DNA from: Aristaeella hokkaidonensis
Lineage (GTDB): Bacteria > Bacillota > Clostridia > Christensenellales > Aristaeellaceae
DNA: 64,000 nt
Direction of reading: 5' to 3'
Assembly: GCF_018128945.1 (NCBI RefSeq)
Contig: NZ_CP068393.1
Span: forward strand, 992,001-1,056,000
Shown here piece after piece: positions 44,818-54,363 of the stretch (position 1 is its first letter; each line of letters starts with the position of its first letter). Position numbers and translations under genes: made by a program. Below the pieces are notes generated by a model. That model ran no database searches and had not been told where the DNA came from. It worked only from the letters and a program-made list of their open reading frames with translations.

Positions 44818-46887
44818 TTATTTTCTGATAGAAACAGGCTTTGAACCGGTCATTTCAATGCTCTGTTCATCCGGCTGGCAAACGCCTGCGTAGAGCGTGC
44901 AGTGCTCCACGGTAACACGCTGTCCGTCGGGATCAACCACGGTATAGGTGAGCGGATCCAGCGGAACGCTGACGGTGCCTGTTTCTCCGGCCTTCAGGCT
45001 GATACGGCGGAATCCGCAAAGCCTGGGGTGAACAGGAGCAAAGGGACTGTCACACTCCACATAAATCTGAACGAGCGCGTCGCCGTCCATCTTCCCGTTG
45101 TTGGTGATCTCAGTTTTCACTTCATTGCCGGATACAGAGGCGCTGAGGACCTGATAGGAGGTATAGCTCAGACCGTATCCAAAGGGATAAAGCGGCTTTC
45201 CGGTAAAATACCGGTAAGTCCGGTTTTCCATGCTGTAATTTTCAAAATCAGGCAGATCGTTGATATCCCTGTAGAAAGTCAGTGGCAGGTGTCCGCTGAA
45301 ATTCTTTTCGCCGAAAAGAAGCTCAGCCAGCGCGGTTCCGCCGGCTTGCCCGGGATACCAGGTAAATACTTTCGCGTTGCCGCCGGGTACATTCAGGCTG
45401 GAGCCTGCTGTAACGACGGTGACCAGCTTTTTCGCGCTTTCTGTGAGTACGTCCAGGAGACGCCGCTGGGATTCCGGAATCAGCAGGTCTTTTTTATCCC
45501 CGCTGAAATACTCGTTTCCTGTATCCCCTTCTTCGCCTTCCAGACCGGCGTCCAGTCCCACGCAGGCGATCGTAACGTCCGCGGCTTCCGCATACATGGC
45601 GGCTTCCGCCAGCCGGTCGTCAGCCTGTGCAAGCCCGGAGGTGCGATCCTTGAACAGATGACATCCCAGGCTGTACAGCACGCGTATTCCGTGTTTTTCT
45701 GCATACCGACGCAGACCTTCCAGGAAGGTCACATACCGGCTGCTTGTGCCGTTGTAATTACCTTCAAGGGCAGGAATACTGTCTGCATTAGGGCCGATTA
45801 CTGCGATGGTCCGGATGCTTCCGGGATCCAGTGGCAGGATGCCGTCGTTTTCAAGCAGCACCATGCTCTTTTCAGCAGCTTCCAGGGCCAGGGCGGCATG
45901 CTCATCCGTATCGTTGGCCGTCACGGGAATCTGATCGTATTCACAGTCGTCCGCAAAAAGGCCCAGCATAAACCGGGTTGTAAACAGATGTTCACAGGCG
46001 GTGGTGATCTCTTCTTCGGTAATCAGCCCTTCCTGCAGCGCTTCCAGGATGTGCAGGTAGGTGTTTCCACAGTTCAGGTCACAGCCGTTTTTGAGGGCCA
46101 GCGCGGCACTCTCCGGCGCTGTTGCTGTTACTTTATGGTTGACATGGAAGTCCCGGATGGCCCAGCAGTCGCTGACAATATGACCCCGGAAGCCCCATTT
46201 TTCACGCAGGGTCTTTTTCAGCAGGGTCTCGCTGCCGCAGGCGGGTTCCCCGTTTACCCGGTTATAGGCGCCCATGACAGATTCAACCTCGCCTTCCCGT
46301 ACTGTGGCTTCAAAGGCAGGCAGGTAGGTTTCGTTCATATCCTTGGCGTTGGCACGGGCGTCAAACTGATGCCGCAGCGCCTCCGGTCCGGAGTGTACCG
46401 CAAAGTGTTTGCTGCAGGCAGCCGTCTTCAGGTATTTGCCTTTTCCCTGTAGTCCCTGGATAAAACGGATACCCAGACGGCTGGTGAGATAAGGATCTTC
46501 TCCGTAGGTTTCGTGTCCCCGGCCCCAGCGCGGATCGCGGAAAATATTGATATTCGGGCTCCATACAGTCAGACCCTTATAGATATCCCTGTCTCCGTGC
46601 CGGCTTTGTCCGTTGAATTTGGCACGCGCCTCATCAGAGATCACGTCGGCAATCTTTTCCTGCATGTCTTCATCAAACATGGCAGCCAGGCCGATCGCCT
46701 GAGGGAATACGGTTGCAGTGCCTGCCCGCGCCACACCGTGCAGTACTTCGTTCCACCAGTTATATGCCGGAATACCGAGCCTGTCGATGGAAGGCGCGTC
46801 ATATTTCAGCTGAGAAGCTTTTTCCTCCAGAGTCATACGGCTGACAAGCTCTTTCGCTTTGGCCGCTGCTTCCGTTCTGTCCCTCAT
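44818..46887 (-). CDS. Family 3 glycoside hydrolase (xylosidase-like)
   Basis: The 689-residue protein is a GH3 enzyme: NEVLHGVARAG, the AAACSKHFAVHSGP strand, the nucleophile Asp in VSDCWAIRDF, the (alpha/beta)6 second domain and a fibronectin III-like domain at the C-terminus. The SDC variant and the LHGVA motif resemble beta-xylosidases and arabinofuranosidases more than glucosidases, so short xylo-oligosaccharides are the likely substrate; not proved. No signal peptide, so it acts inside the cell on imported sugars. ATG at 46887 follows GGAGG. Its upstream region is AT-rich without one clear promoter. Confidence 0.88.
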   Translation of the reverse strand: MRDRTEAAAKAKELVSRMTLEEKASQLKYDAPSIDRLGIPAYNWWNEVLHGVARAGTATVFPQAIGLAAMFDEDMQEKIADVISDEARAKFNGQSRHGDRDIYKGLTVWSPNINIFRDPRWGRGHETYGEDPYLTSRLGIRFIQGLQGKGKYLKTAACSKHFAVHSGPEALRHQFDARANAKDMNETYLPAFEATVREGEVESVMGAYNRVNGEPACGSETLLKKTLREKWGFRGHIVSDCWAIRDFHVNHKVTATAPESAALALKNGCDLNCGNTYLHILEALQEGLITEEEITTACEHLFTTRFMLGLFADDCEYDQIPVTANDTDEHAALALEAAEKSMVLLENDGILPLDPGSIRTIAVIGPNADSIPALEGNYNGTSSRYVTFLEGLRRYAEKHGIRVLYSLGCHLFKDRTSGLAQADDRLAEAAMYAEAADVTIACVGLDAGLEGEEGDTGNEYFSGDKKDLLIPESQRRLLDVLTESAKKLVTVVTAGSSLNVPGGNAKVFTWYPGQAGGTALAELLFGEKNFSGHLPLTFYRDINDLPDFENYSMENRTYRYFTGKPLYPFGYGLSYTSYQVLSASVSGNEVKTEITNNGKMDGDALVQIYVECDSPFAPVHPRLCGFRRISLKAGETGTVSVPLDPLTYTVVDPDGQRVTVEHCTLYAGVCQPDEQSIEMTGSKPVSIRK

Positions 46888-46980
46888 GATATGATCCTCC
46901 GATTCATAAATATCCAATTTATATATATTCCACAATATACAGTATGATTCCTTCCGGTTCTCTCAATATATCTGGATATA

Positions 46981-47012
46981 AAAAAACTGCTGCATCATGC
47001 AGCAGTTTTTTT
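46981..47012. terminator. Terminator downstream of rplS
   Basis: A 9-bp palindromic stem (ACTGCTGCA at 46986-46994 with 46998-47006) closes a three-base loop, with A6 on the left and T7 on the right, so it works in both directions. It lies nine bases after the rplS stop (minus strand) and separates it from the GH3 gene. Confidence 0.9.
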
Positions 47013-47020
47013 CGCACAAA

Positions 47021-47371
47021 TCAGACGCGTTTGACTTCCTTAATCTTGGCTGCCTTGCCCTGACGATCGCGCAGATAGTACAGCTTGGCGCGGCGAACCT
47101 TACCGTGACGGATCAGTTCAACATGGTCCACACGGGGAGAATTGATCGGGAAAGTACGTTCAACACCAATGCCATAGGACACACGGCGAACCGTAAATGT
47201 TTCACGGATGCCGCCATTGCGCTTGGCGATAACAGTGCCTTCGAAAGCCTGCAGACGTTCACGGTTGCCTTCGACAACCTTAACCCATACGCGTACGGTA
47301 TCACCGACGTTGATCTGGGGCAGATCGCTGCGAATCTGTTTTGCTTCGATGGAGCGGATAATTTCGTTCAT
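47021..47371 (-). CDS. rplS: 50S ribosomal protein L19
   Basis: L19 (116 residues) sits at the interface of the two ribosomal subunits. The family pattern is clear: N-terminal [18 protein letters not shown], the [23 protein letters not shown] fold (given here only in part) and a basic C-terminus ending [22 protein letters not shown] precedes the ATG. Unlike the usual rplS-lepB-rbgA neighbourhood, rplS stands alone between the GH3 and ATP-grasp genes here, with its own promoter, leader and terminator. Confidence 0.98.
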   Translation of the reverse strand: MNEIIRSIEAKQIRSDLPQINVGDTVRVWVKVVEGNRERLQAFEGTVIAKRNGGIRETFTVRRVSYGIGVERTFPINSPRVDHVELIRHGKVRRAKLYYLRDRQGKAAKIKEVKRV

Positions 47372-47375
47372 GGTT

Positions 47376-47470
47376 TGTGCCTCCTTCCCTCATAGACGTT
47401 CATGACCCGGCGGTTCATCCGAACGGATGAATCATATGTTTCCGGACAGAGGACCGTCCGCATAACGACA
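47376..47470 (-). ncRNA. Candidate L19 mRNA leader
   Basis: The rplS leader holds two stem-loops: TTCATCCG/CGGATGAA with a two-base loop (47414-47431) and CGGAC/GTCCG with an 8-base loop (47443-47460). Firmicutes have a known L19 leader family thought to mediate autoregulation. Membership here is not certain; sequence conservation could not be checked. Confidence 0.45.
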
Positions 47471-47473
47471 AAT

Positions 47474-47502
47474 ATATTAACATAAATGTAAAGATCTTGC
47501 AA
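47474..47502 (-). promoter_or_regulatory. Promoter of rplS
   Basis: TTGCAA (47497-47502) and TAATAT (47474-47479) on the minus strand are spaced by 17 bases, with TGT before the -10 (extended -10). The transcript would begin about 95 bases before the ATG, enclosing the leader hairpins. Confidence 0.72.
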
Positions 47503-47515
47503 GAGATATTTTTCC

Positions 47516-48526
47516 TTACAGATCAATGAATTTTTCAAATTCGGGCAGGATGCCGATTCCGTCAGGATAATGGGCCGCAAACTGAGGAATGGCGTGGGAC
47601 GGGAAGCTGTTTCCCTCGATGAAGGTGGGGCCGTCCTCAGTAATGGCTACGTCCCAGGCGATGAAGCGCATCTGCGGGATCTTCTGTGCTGCTTCCATGC
47701 ACATTTTCTTCGCTTCTTCCCAGTATGGAATCTGGAATCCGATGATGCTGGTATCAGTCATGGGATGTTTGATGAACGTGTTGCCCTGCTTGTCCGCACC
47801 CACGGTGCTAAGCTTGCCGGTTTCAATATTGATCCTGGAGGCCATGCCGCCGCAGTCAACGTTGTCCATTACTTTACCGTTGCCGATGCGCAGGAAAGCA
47901 TATACAATCCCCTGCTGTTTGTCACCAAGCAATGTGGCAATCCGGCAGGTGTTGACGGAGGTGGGACAAAGGGCCGCCATCTTCGGATGTTGCCTGACGA
48001 TTTCTTCCAGGATACCAATGCCGTCCTTTTTCAGCCGCGCAAGGAAGGCTTCCGGGCCGTCCTTCCAGTCTTCGGACGTATATTTCTGGATTCCGACGCC
48101 GCTGGATCCTTCCAGCGGTTTGCCAATCAGCGCGTCAAAGTTGCGGCAAAGTGCGAACAGATCATCTGTGGAGGTGTTGTCGTCAATCCGGATCCATTTA
48201 CGGGGAATCCATTCTTTAAAGAAGGTGTTGAACTCCGTTTTATCGTCAAAAGTATGCCAGTATTCTTTCGGATTCATCCTCCGGACGATATCGTTGGAGA
48301 TACCGCGCGTAATGACGGTTTTGCGCTGCTCGTCGTTCAGCTTGTACATCTGGGCAATTTTGTAGTCAATGTAGCCTGCGTTGTATTTGATGCCGCAGCG
48401 CAGCATATCCGTCAGAAGCCAGAGCCTTCCCTTTCCGCTCCGCTTTTTCAGCAGGCCGGTGGTTTTCCACATGGCTTTCCAGTCTATCTTTTTCAGGCGG
48501 TTGATGAAATAATTGAAACGGGACAT
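47516..48526 (-). CDS. Sugar-transfer-associated ATP-grasp protein
   Basis: This 336-residue protein resembles the ATP-grasp family linked to polysaccharide genes (ATPgrasp_ST). Visible are the ALIGKPLEGSSGVGIQ loop, ILEEIVRQHP, TVNTCRI-type strand (VNTCRIAT) and a C-terminal FIAWDVAITEDGP. Such enzymes ligate carboxylates to amines or hydroxyls with ATP, but the substrate is unknown. No glycan cluster is next to it; the nearest neighbours are ychF (22 bases upstream) and rplS. GAGGAAAGG precedes the ATG. Confidence 0.85.
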   Translation of the reverse strand: MSRFNYFINRLKKIDWKAMWKTTGLLKKRSGKGRLWLLTDMLRCGIKYNAGYIDYKIAQMYKLNDEQRKTVITRGISNDIVRRMNPKEYWHTFDDKTEFNTFFKEWIPRKWIRIDDNTSTDDLFALCRNFDALIGKPLEGSSGVGIQKYTSEDWKDGPEAFLARLKKDGIGILEEIVRQHPKMAALCPTSVNTCRIATLLGDKQQGIVYAFLRIGNGKVMDNVDCGGMASRINIETGKLSTVGADKQGNTFIKHPMTDTSIIGFQIPYWEEAKKMCMEAAQKIPQMRFIAWDVAITEDGPTFIEGNSFPSHAIPQFAAHYPDGIGILPEFEKFIDL

Positions 48527-48547
48527 GGCGAATACCTTTCCTCTCTG

Positions 48548-49645
48548 TCAAACGTTAAAGCGGAACAGGGTGATGTCCCCGTCCTTCATGACGTAATCCT
48601 TGCCTTCACTGCGTACGAGGCCCTTCTCCTTGCAGGCGGCCATACTTCCGAGCTCTGCCAGCGTATCGAAGGGAACGATTTCTGCGCGGATGAAACCCTT
48701 TTCGAAATCGGTATGGATTTTGCCTGCAGCCTGGGGTGCCTTCGTTCCGTTCACAATGGTCCATGCCCTGCATTCATCTTCTCCCGCTGTCAGGAAGGAA
48801 ATCAGACCCAGCAGGCGGTAGCTGGCTGTAATCAGCCGGTCCAGGCCGCTCTGGCCGATGCCGAGCTCGCTCAGGAATTCGCTTTTTTCTTCCGGATTCA
48901 TGGAGGCGATATCCTGCTCAATGGCAGCGGAAATCACGATCACCTCGGCATTTTCGGCCGCCGCGGTCTTCCGCACCTGGTTCACATAATCGATTTCTGA
49001 ATCGTCTTTTCCGAGATCGTCCTCTGAAATATTGGCTGCGTAAATCACCGGTTTGGTGGTCAGCAGGAACCAGCTCTGGAGAATCGCTTTCTCATCATCC
49101 GTGCATTCAAGCGTACGGGCCGGTTTTCCGGATTCCAGATGAGCATAGAGACGGTCGGCCAGTTCCGCTTCTGCTCCGGCTTTTTTATCCCCGCCGCGGA
49201 AACTTTTTTCGGCCTTGTCCTTGCGCTTCTGAACGGTTTCCATATCGGCAAAAATCAGTTCAAGGTTAATGGTTTCAATATCCCTTACAGGATCAACGGA
49301 ACCATCCACATGGATAATGTTGTCATCATTAAAGCAGCGGACAACATGGACGATTGCGTCCACTTCCCGGATGTGTGAAAGGAATTTGTTTCCCAGCCCT
49401 TCGCCGCGGCTGGCGCCTTTCACCAGACCGGCGATATCCACAAATTCAATTGTGGTGGGAGTAACCTTCTTCGGATGATACATATCGGCGAGCACATTCA
49501 GCCGGTGATCAGGCACAAGCACCACACCAGTGTTGGGTTCGATGGTACAGAAAGGATAGTTTTCAGCCTGTGCTCCAGCGTTTGTGATCGCATTGAACAG
49601 CGTGCTTTTTCCGACGTTCGGAAGACCGACAACTCCGAGTTTCAT
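48548..49645 (-). CDS. ychF: Redox-regulated ATPase YchF
   Basis: YchF/Ola1 is a P-loop protein of the Obg group that prefers ATP. The 365-residue protein has GLPNVGKST (about 8), the DIAGLVKGASRGEGLG stretch, NISEDD where the usual NKxD is altered and a C-terminal TGS domain (about 280-365). The family binds ribosomes and the oxidative stress response. The AAGGAGAG site is rather far (about 12 bases) from the ATG. A strong promoter precedes it. Confidence 0.95.
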   Translation of the reverse strand: MKLGVVGLPNVGKSTLFNAITNAGAQAENYPFCTIEPNTGVVLVPDHRLNVLADMYHPKKVTPTTIEFVDIAGLVKGASRGEGLGNKFLSHIREVDAIVHVVRCFNDDNIIHVDGSVDPVRDIETINLELIFADMETVQKRKDKAEKSFRGGDKKAGAEAELADRLYAHLESGKPARTLECTDDEKAILQSWFLLTTKPVIYAANISEDDLGKDDSEIDYVNQVRKTAAAENAEVIVISAAIEQDIASMNPEEKSEFLSELGIGQSGLDRLITASYRLLGLISFLTAGEDECRAWTIVNGTKAPQAAGKIHTDFEKGFIRAEIVPFDTLAELGSMAACKEKGLVRSEGKDYVMKDGDITLFRFNV

Positions 49646-49699
49646 ATATTTGGCTACTCTCCTTATAAATAGGTATATTTATGAACTTTCCGGCAAAAA

Positions 49700-49728
49700 A
49701 TTATATCCGTTGTAGTATAAACAGTCAA
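49700..49728 (-). promoter_or_regulatory. Promoter of ychF and the ATP-grasp gene
   Basis: TTGACT (49723-49728) and a consensus TATAAT (49700-49705) on the minus strand are separated by 17 bases. It lies about 55 bases upstream of the ychF ATG and back to back with the uppP promoter. Confidence 0.82.
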
Positions 49729-49749
49729 GAGACGGAAGACCGGTCAATC

Positions 49750-49778
49750 TTTCCAAACCTGAACGGATATGATAAAAT
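49750..49778 (+). promoter_or_regulatory. Extended -10 promoter of uppP
   Basis: TTTCCA (49750-49755) and TAAAAT (49773-49778) are 17 bases apart, with TGA directly before the -10. It lies 32 bases upstream of the uppP ATG. Confidence 0.5.
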
Positions 49779-49809
49779 GTATAAATAATCATGTTGGAGG
49801 TATGTCCTG

Positions 49810-50664
49810 ATGTCTGTTCTGCACAGTGCTCTTCTTGGATTAATACAGGGTCTTGGAGAATTCCTGCCCATCTCTTCCAGCGGGCATTTGCTGCTTGCCC
49901 GTATTTTCTTCGGTATCCAGACGGATACTCCTGCGATGAAGATGCTCGACATTCTGCTCCATGTCGGTACACTGGTGCCTGTGCTGATTGTTTTCAGGAA
50001 AGAATGGCTGGATATGATCCTCCGTCCTGTCCGCAACAAAACGCTTCTGCTTCTTGTGATTGCTTCCCTGCCGACGCTTGGCGTCTATTTTGCCGCAAAA
50101 AAAGCCTTCCCAGCCGTTAACGGTTTTGCTGTTTTTGACAGCGGCTGGTTCCTCGGCACATCTTTCCTGATCACTGCCCTTTTCCTGATTATCTGTGACC
50201 GCATGGCAGTCCGTCAGAAGAATGGCAGCGGAAAGGTCGGTATTCTGCAGGCTGTTGTCATGGGTCTGTTCCAGGGAATCGGTATGACGCCCGGTATTTC
50301 CCGTAGTGGTTCCACCATCCTGGGCGGCGTATCAACCGGCCTTGACAAAAATACGGCTGCCAGGTTCTCTTTTATGATGAGCGCTCCCGCGATTGTCGGA
50401 TCCCTTCTGATGGAAGGAAAAGATGCGCTTGAGGAAGGCTATCTCAGCGAGATTTCACTGGTGCCCGCACTGGTCGGCATTCTGGTGGCTGCCATTGTGG
50501 GATATGCCGCTATCCGTTTTATGCTGAAGGTCATTACGAAAATACCGCTTTCCTGGTTTGCGCTGTATCTTGCGATTATCGGTATAGTCTTCCTTTTCCT
50601 GCAGCTGAGCGGTAACTCCATTGTGCCGGCATTTGCTGTACCGGCTGCGGTTCTCGCCGCGTAA
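49810..50664 (+). CDS. uppP: Undecaprenyl-diphosphatase UppP
   Basis: UppP (BacA) dephosphorylates undecaprenyl diphosphate to recycle the lipid carrier for wall polymers, in the membrane. The 284-residue protein has the first motif GLIQGLGEFLPISSSGH at the N-terminus and the second, TPGISRSGSTI, near residue 160; several membrane helices surround them. The ATG at 49810 follows TTGGAGG. The following gene is a peptidoglycan carboxypeptidase, 46 bases away, so the two wall genes may be transcribed together. Confidence 0.95.
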   Translation: MSVLHSALLGLIQGLGEFLPISSSGHLLLARIFFGIQTDTPAMKMLDILLHVGTLVPVLIVFRKEWLDMILRPVRNKTLLLLVIASLPTLGVYFAAKKAFPAVNGFAVFDSGWFLGTSFLITALFLIICDRMAVRQKNGSGKVGILQAVVMGLFQGIGMTPGISRSGSTILGGVSTGLDKNTAARFSFMMSAPAIVGSLLMEGKDALEEGYLSEISLVPALVGILVAAIVGYAAIRFMLKVITKIPLSWFALYLAIIGIVFLFLQLSGNSIVPAFAVPAAVLAA

Positions 50665-50710
50665 CAGGTTCTGATTCTGTGAATGATTTGATTGAAGTGA
50701 GGTGAAGCAT

Positions 50711-52180
50711 TTGAAAAGAGTAACAGCATTTTTGCTGGTTATGATTATGCTTTTTACCTCTGTCTCCGTTTCTTTTGCGGCGAAAAGCAAGGATCCGACG
50801 CCCACGGCAGAGCCGATTCCCCAGCCGACCCTTTCCCCTGATGCCCCCGAATATGATAAGGAACATCCTGAAAACCTGTCCCCTGACCAGCTTTATGCCC
50901 TTTCCGCTGTCCTGATGACCCAGGATAAGGGAGAGGTCATTTTTGAGAAGGATGCCGATGAGCGGCGCTATCCCGCCTCCATGACCAAAATCCTTACAGT
51001 TCTGATAGCACTGATGTTTGTGGATGATCTGGATGAAACCGTCACAGTCTCTCAAACGGCAGTAAATGTACCTCCGGACTCTTCCACCATGTATCTGAAA
51101 GTGGATGAGGAAATTCGCCTGATTGACGTCATTTACGGCACTATGCTGCTGTCAGCCAATGACGGAGCCAATGTGATTGCTGAGGCTGTATCCGGAGATA
51201 TTCCCCGCTTTGTGGATCTGATGAACAGGACAGCCGAGACCCTGGGCTGCATCAACACACACTTTGTCAATCCTCACGGTTATCATGATGACAATCATTA
51301 TTCCACCGCCCGGGATATGGCTGTGATTGCACGGGAAGCCATGAAAAACGAAACCTTCCGTGAAATCGTCGGCACCACTTCCTATCAGCTTCCCCGCACC
51401 AACAAACAGCGCGCCCGCACCATTACCACAAAAACGGAATACATGCTCACGGGCAGTGAGGAAAGCCCGAATCAGTATTATTATGAATATGCAACCGGTA
51501 TCAAAACCGGTTCCCATTCCCATTCCGGATACTGTTTTGCGGGTGCCGCTTCCAAGGATGGGGTGGATCTGATTTCGGTCGTTATGTTTACCGGCAGAAA
51601 AGCACGCTGGGCAGATACCATCAAGCTCATGAATTACGGTTTCAGCCAGTATGTGAGTGTTACTCCGGTGGATCTTTACAACATGAGACCCATCAAACTG
51701 TCGACATCCAATTACTCCACGTCTGATCCGGATAACGGAGAGATCACACTGGTCTGTTCCCCTGTCGGTGAAAATGCCCAGATTGTCACGACGCAGTCCG
51801 ACGTCAATCGCATGGCGGACAATCTGCGGGATTACGTGGCTTTTGATTTCAGGGGTGATCTGCAGGCGCCTATCCAGGCCGGTGAAGAAATCGGGACCAT
51901 GACCTGGTATAATGATAAGGGAGAACCTTTTGTCTATTCGCTGACGTCTTCCCGTTCCGTTGAAAAGCGGGACAACGCCCCCAAAACAATCGATGAAATT
52001 ATTGCGGAAACCTATGCTGATCCCAATCCCTTTCCGCCTTTCAATTTCGAGTTCGTGCTCATTCTGTTCGGACCACCCCTGGTACTGATTGGCATCATTG
52101 CGTTCCTGGTTATTTCCAGGAAAAAAAGGAGCGGGCATAAAATGCGCGCTCCCAAGCCTGTGAACAGATATGTAAAATAA
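50711..52180 (+). CDS. D-alanyl-D-alanine carboxypeptidase (PBP5 type)
   Basis: This 489-residue secreted enzyme trims the terminal D-Ala of peptidoglycan stem peptides. It has an N-terminal signal peptide, a Pro/Thr-rich linker (about 25-50), the SxxK motif in PASMTKILT, SAN in LLSANDGAN and KTG in TGIKTGSHS. A hydrophobic helix near 450-475 followed by basic residues anchors the C-terminus in the membrane. TTG at 50711, six bases after GAGGTG, is preferred over GTG at 50702, which is part of the site. It converges with the histidine kinase gene at six bases. Confidence 0.92.
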   Translation: MKRVTAFLLVMIMLFTSVSVSFAAKSKDPTPTAEPIPQPTLSPDAPEYDKEHPENLSPDQLYALSAVLMTQDKGEVIFEKDADERRYPASMTKILTVLIALMFVDDLDETVTVSQTAVNVPPDSSTMYLKVDEEIRLIDVIYGTMLLSANDGANVIAEAVSGDIPRFVDLMNRTAETLGCINTHFVNPHGYHDDNHYSTARDMAVIAREAMKNETFREIVGTTSYQLPRTNKQRARTITTKTEYMLTGSEESPNQYYYEYATGIKTGSHSHSGYCFAGAASKDGVDLISVVMFTGRKARWADTIKLMNYGFSQYVSVTPVDLYNMRPIKLSTSNYSTSDPDNGEITLVCSPVGENAQIVTTQSDVNRMADNLRDYVAFDFRGDLQAPIQAGEEIGTMTWYNDKGEPFVYSLTSSRSVEKRDNAPKTIDEIIAETYADPNPFPPFNFEFVLILFGPPLVLIGIIAFLVISRKKRSGHKMRAPKPVNRYVK

Positions 52181-52185
52181 CCGGT

Positions 52186-53643
52186 TTATTCCTTTTCTGT
52201 ACCGTTCGGAAGTATAATGGAAAAAATGGAACCGCATCCGGGTTTGGAACGAACCCGGAGTTTTCCTTTATGTGCGACAACAATGATTCTGGCAATGCTC
52301 AGTCCCAGACCGTGCCCGCCGGTTTCGGACTGCCGTGCCTTATCGCTTCTGTAGAAACGTTCAAAGATCTTCGGAAGCTCTTCCTGTGAAATACCCTGTC
52401 CTTCATCCTTCACCGACAGGCAGCAGTTCCCTCCGGGTTCATTGGTGCAGGACAGCGTTACCGTCGTTCCCGGACTGGAATACTTGACTGCATTGTCACA
52501 AAGGATTCGCAGTACCTGTTTCATCATATTCCTGTCGGCACTGATTGTAAGGGGATCCATCCGGGCCGTTTTAAAATGATATTCGGTATGGACCATGGTT
52601 TCTTCCTTCTGGATCTCCCGGATCAGTTCTGCCGGATCAAAGGAAGACATCTCCATCATCAGTGTTTTCTTGTCATGACGTGCCAGGAACAGGAGGCTTT
52701 CCACCAGGTCCTTCATACTTTCCGTCTCCTGGGAGATGGCGGTAATGCCTTCATCCAGGATTTCAGGATCATCCTTGCCCCACCGCTTCAGCATGTCGGT
52801 ATATCCCCGGATGACGGAGATGGGGGTTCTCAGCTCGTGACTGGCGTCGGAAACAAATTGTTTCTGGCTGTTATAGCTGCGTTCAATCCGGTCCAGCATC
52901 CTGTTGATGACTGTGGCCAGGTCCTTCAGCTCATTTTTGGTTCCGGCAATATTGATCCGGTTGGAAAGGTTGCTCTCAGACAAGGTTTCTGCCATGGAGG
53001 TGATATCCCGGATCGGGGCCAGCACGCGCTTGTTAAGTCTCTGGTCGTGCCGGAAGAAGTATATGATACGGAACAGGTCGCACAGCAGCAGCCCGCCCAT
53101 CAGGATGCCCCAGGTGATCCACAGGTAATGGATGTTCAGGGTTACAAGCCAGTTTTGACTGCTTCGGCTGTAGAGGAAGCGAAACTGCTGATGACTGAAT
53201 AACCTGCCGAACATCAGGGAGATATCGCTGGAAATCCTCGGGAAAAAGTCTTGCTCCCGGATTATGTCCGAAACCTGGGCTGTCAGGTAACCTTTCGTGA
53301 CAGTCTGTATTTCCTGTTCGGACTCAGCATACTCGCCCGTTTCTTCTGTCATCCCGGATTCTTCCTGCACAGTCCGCACCGGTATCAGTTCGTTCAGCTC
53401 CTGGGAAACCGGAATGGCTATACAGAAGCAGAAAACAATGGACAGGATGAATGCAACCGGGATAAAACTGCGGAAAAGCTGGAAACAGTAATGCAGCGCA
53501 ATCCTGAAAGCAAGCGACAGCCTGATCCGGCTGACGCCGCCATGCAGGCTTCCGCTCACCTTGTTTGCCAGTACAAGCTCGCGTTCTGTGACGTCCTTCT
53601 GTTTCGTTTTTTTGTTTTTATTCTTATTCTTGTTCTTCTTCAT
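52186..53643 (-). CDS. Membrane sensor histidine kinase (HisKA/HAMP)
   Basis: The 485-residue kinase has a strange Lys/Asn repeat at the N-terminus (1-16), a first membrane helix (59-80), an extracytoplasmic region (about 81-172), a second helix (173-196), HAMP (197-255), the phosphoacceptor His269 in SDASHELRTP, and an ATPase domain with DNAVKYS, DEGQGIS, FERFYR and GHGLGLSIA. It should phosphorylate the response regulator encoded just upstream, whose 3' end overlaps it by 20 bases. Signal unknown. Confidence 0.93.
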   Translation of the reverse strand: MKKNKNKNKNKKTKQKDVTERELVLANKVSGSLHGGVSRIRLSLAFRIALHYCFQLFRSFIPVAFILSIVFCFCIAIPVSQELNELIPVRTVQEESGMTEETGEYAESEQEIQTVTKGYLTAQVSDIIREQDFFPRISSDISLMFGRLFSHQQFRFLYSRSSQNWLVTLNIHYLWITWGILMGGLLLCDLFRIIYFFRHDQRLNKRVLAPIRDITSMAETLSESNLSNRINIAGTKNELKDLATVINRMLDRIERSYNSQKQFVSDASHELRTPISVIRGYTDMLKRWGKDDPEILDEGITAISQETESMKDLVESLLFLARHDKKTLMMEMSSFDPAELIREIQKEETMVHTEYHFKTARMDPLTISADRNMMKQVLRILCDNAVKYSSPGTTVTLSCTNEPGGNCCLSVKDEGQGISQEELPKIFERFYRSDKARQSETGGHGLGLSIARIIVVAHKGKLRVRSKPGCGSIFSIILPNGTEKE

Positions 53644-54328
53644 AATCGAATAAATATCCTACGGAACGGATGGTGTGGATGGTCTTGATGTTGTACTGAT
53701 CATCGATCTTGTGCCGCAGATAGCGGATATAGACGTCAACGATATTGGAATCACCGAAGTAGTCGTATCCCCATACCTCGTTCATCAGTTTATCCCGGGT
53801 TACGGCTGTTCCCTTGTGTTCCATCAGGTACTTCAGTGTGTCAAATTCCTTTTTGGTCAGTGAAACCGGTTCTCCTTTGACCCGTACCTGCCATGAGGCT
53901 GTATCAATACTGATACAGCCCGCCTTCAGGATGTGATCTTCTTCCGGCGCAGCCTGGACATTTCGCATGCGGTTCTTTTTCAGCGCGACGCGGATTCTTG
54001 CCAGCAGCTCTTCAATGGCGAAAGGCTTTGTCACATAGTCGTCCGCACCCATATCCAGCCCCATGACTTTATCGGATACGTCATCCTTTGCCGTCAGCAT
54101 GATGATCGGTACGTCGCTGGTATGTCTCAGCCTTCTGCAGACTTCAATGCCGCTCAGTTCAGGCAGCATAAGGTCAAGGATCAGGAGATCCGGGTTTTCC
54201 TCCAGTGCGGTATCCAGCCCGCTTCTTCCGTCAAATGCAGTGATTACGTCATAGCCTTCATGCTTCAGTTCCAGTTCAAGAAACCGGGCTATTTTCTTTT
54301 CGTCTTCCACAATGAGTATTTTCGACAT
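53624..54328 (-). CDS. OmpR-family response regulator
   Basis: This 234-residue regulator has a receiver domain with acceptor Asp52 (LLILDLMLP), EDE at 8-10, a KPF motif (VTKPFAI) and an OmpR/PhoB winged-helix DNA-binding domain (about 135-230). It partners the overlapping histidine kinase. The ATG at 54328 follows AAAGGACAGGA. Target genes are unknown. The 54364-54396 dyad just upstream may be part of its control region. Confidence 0.95.
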   Translation of the reverse strand: MSKILIVEDEKKIARFLELELKHEGYDVITAFDGRSGLDTALEENPDLLILDLMLPELSGIEVCRRLRHTSDVPIIMLTAKDDVSDKVMGLDMGADDYVTKPFAIEELLARIRVALKKNRMRNVQAAPEEDHILKAGCISIDTASWQVRVKGEPVSLTKKEFDTLKYLMEHKGTAVTRDKLMNEVWGYDYFGDSNIVDVYIRYLRHKIDDQYNIKTIHTIRSVGYLFDYEEEQE

Positions 54329-54363
54329 CGATATCCTGTCCTTTCCCTGCTCCGGAATAGCAT

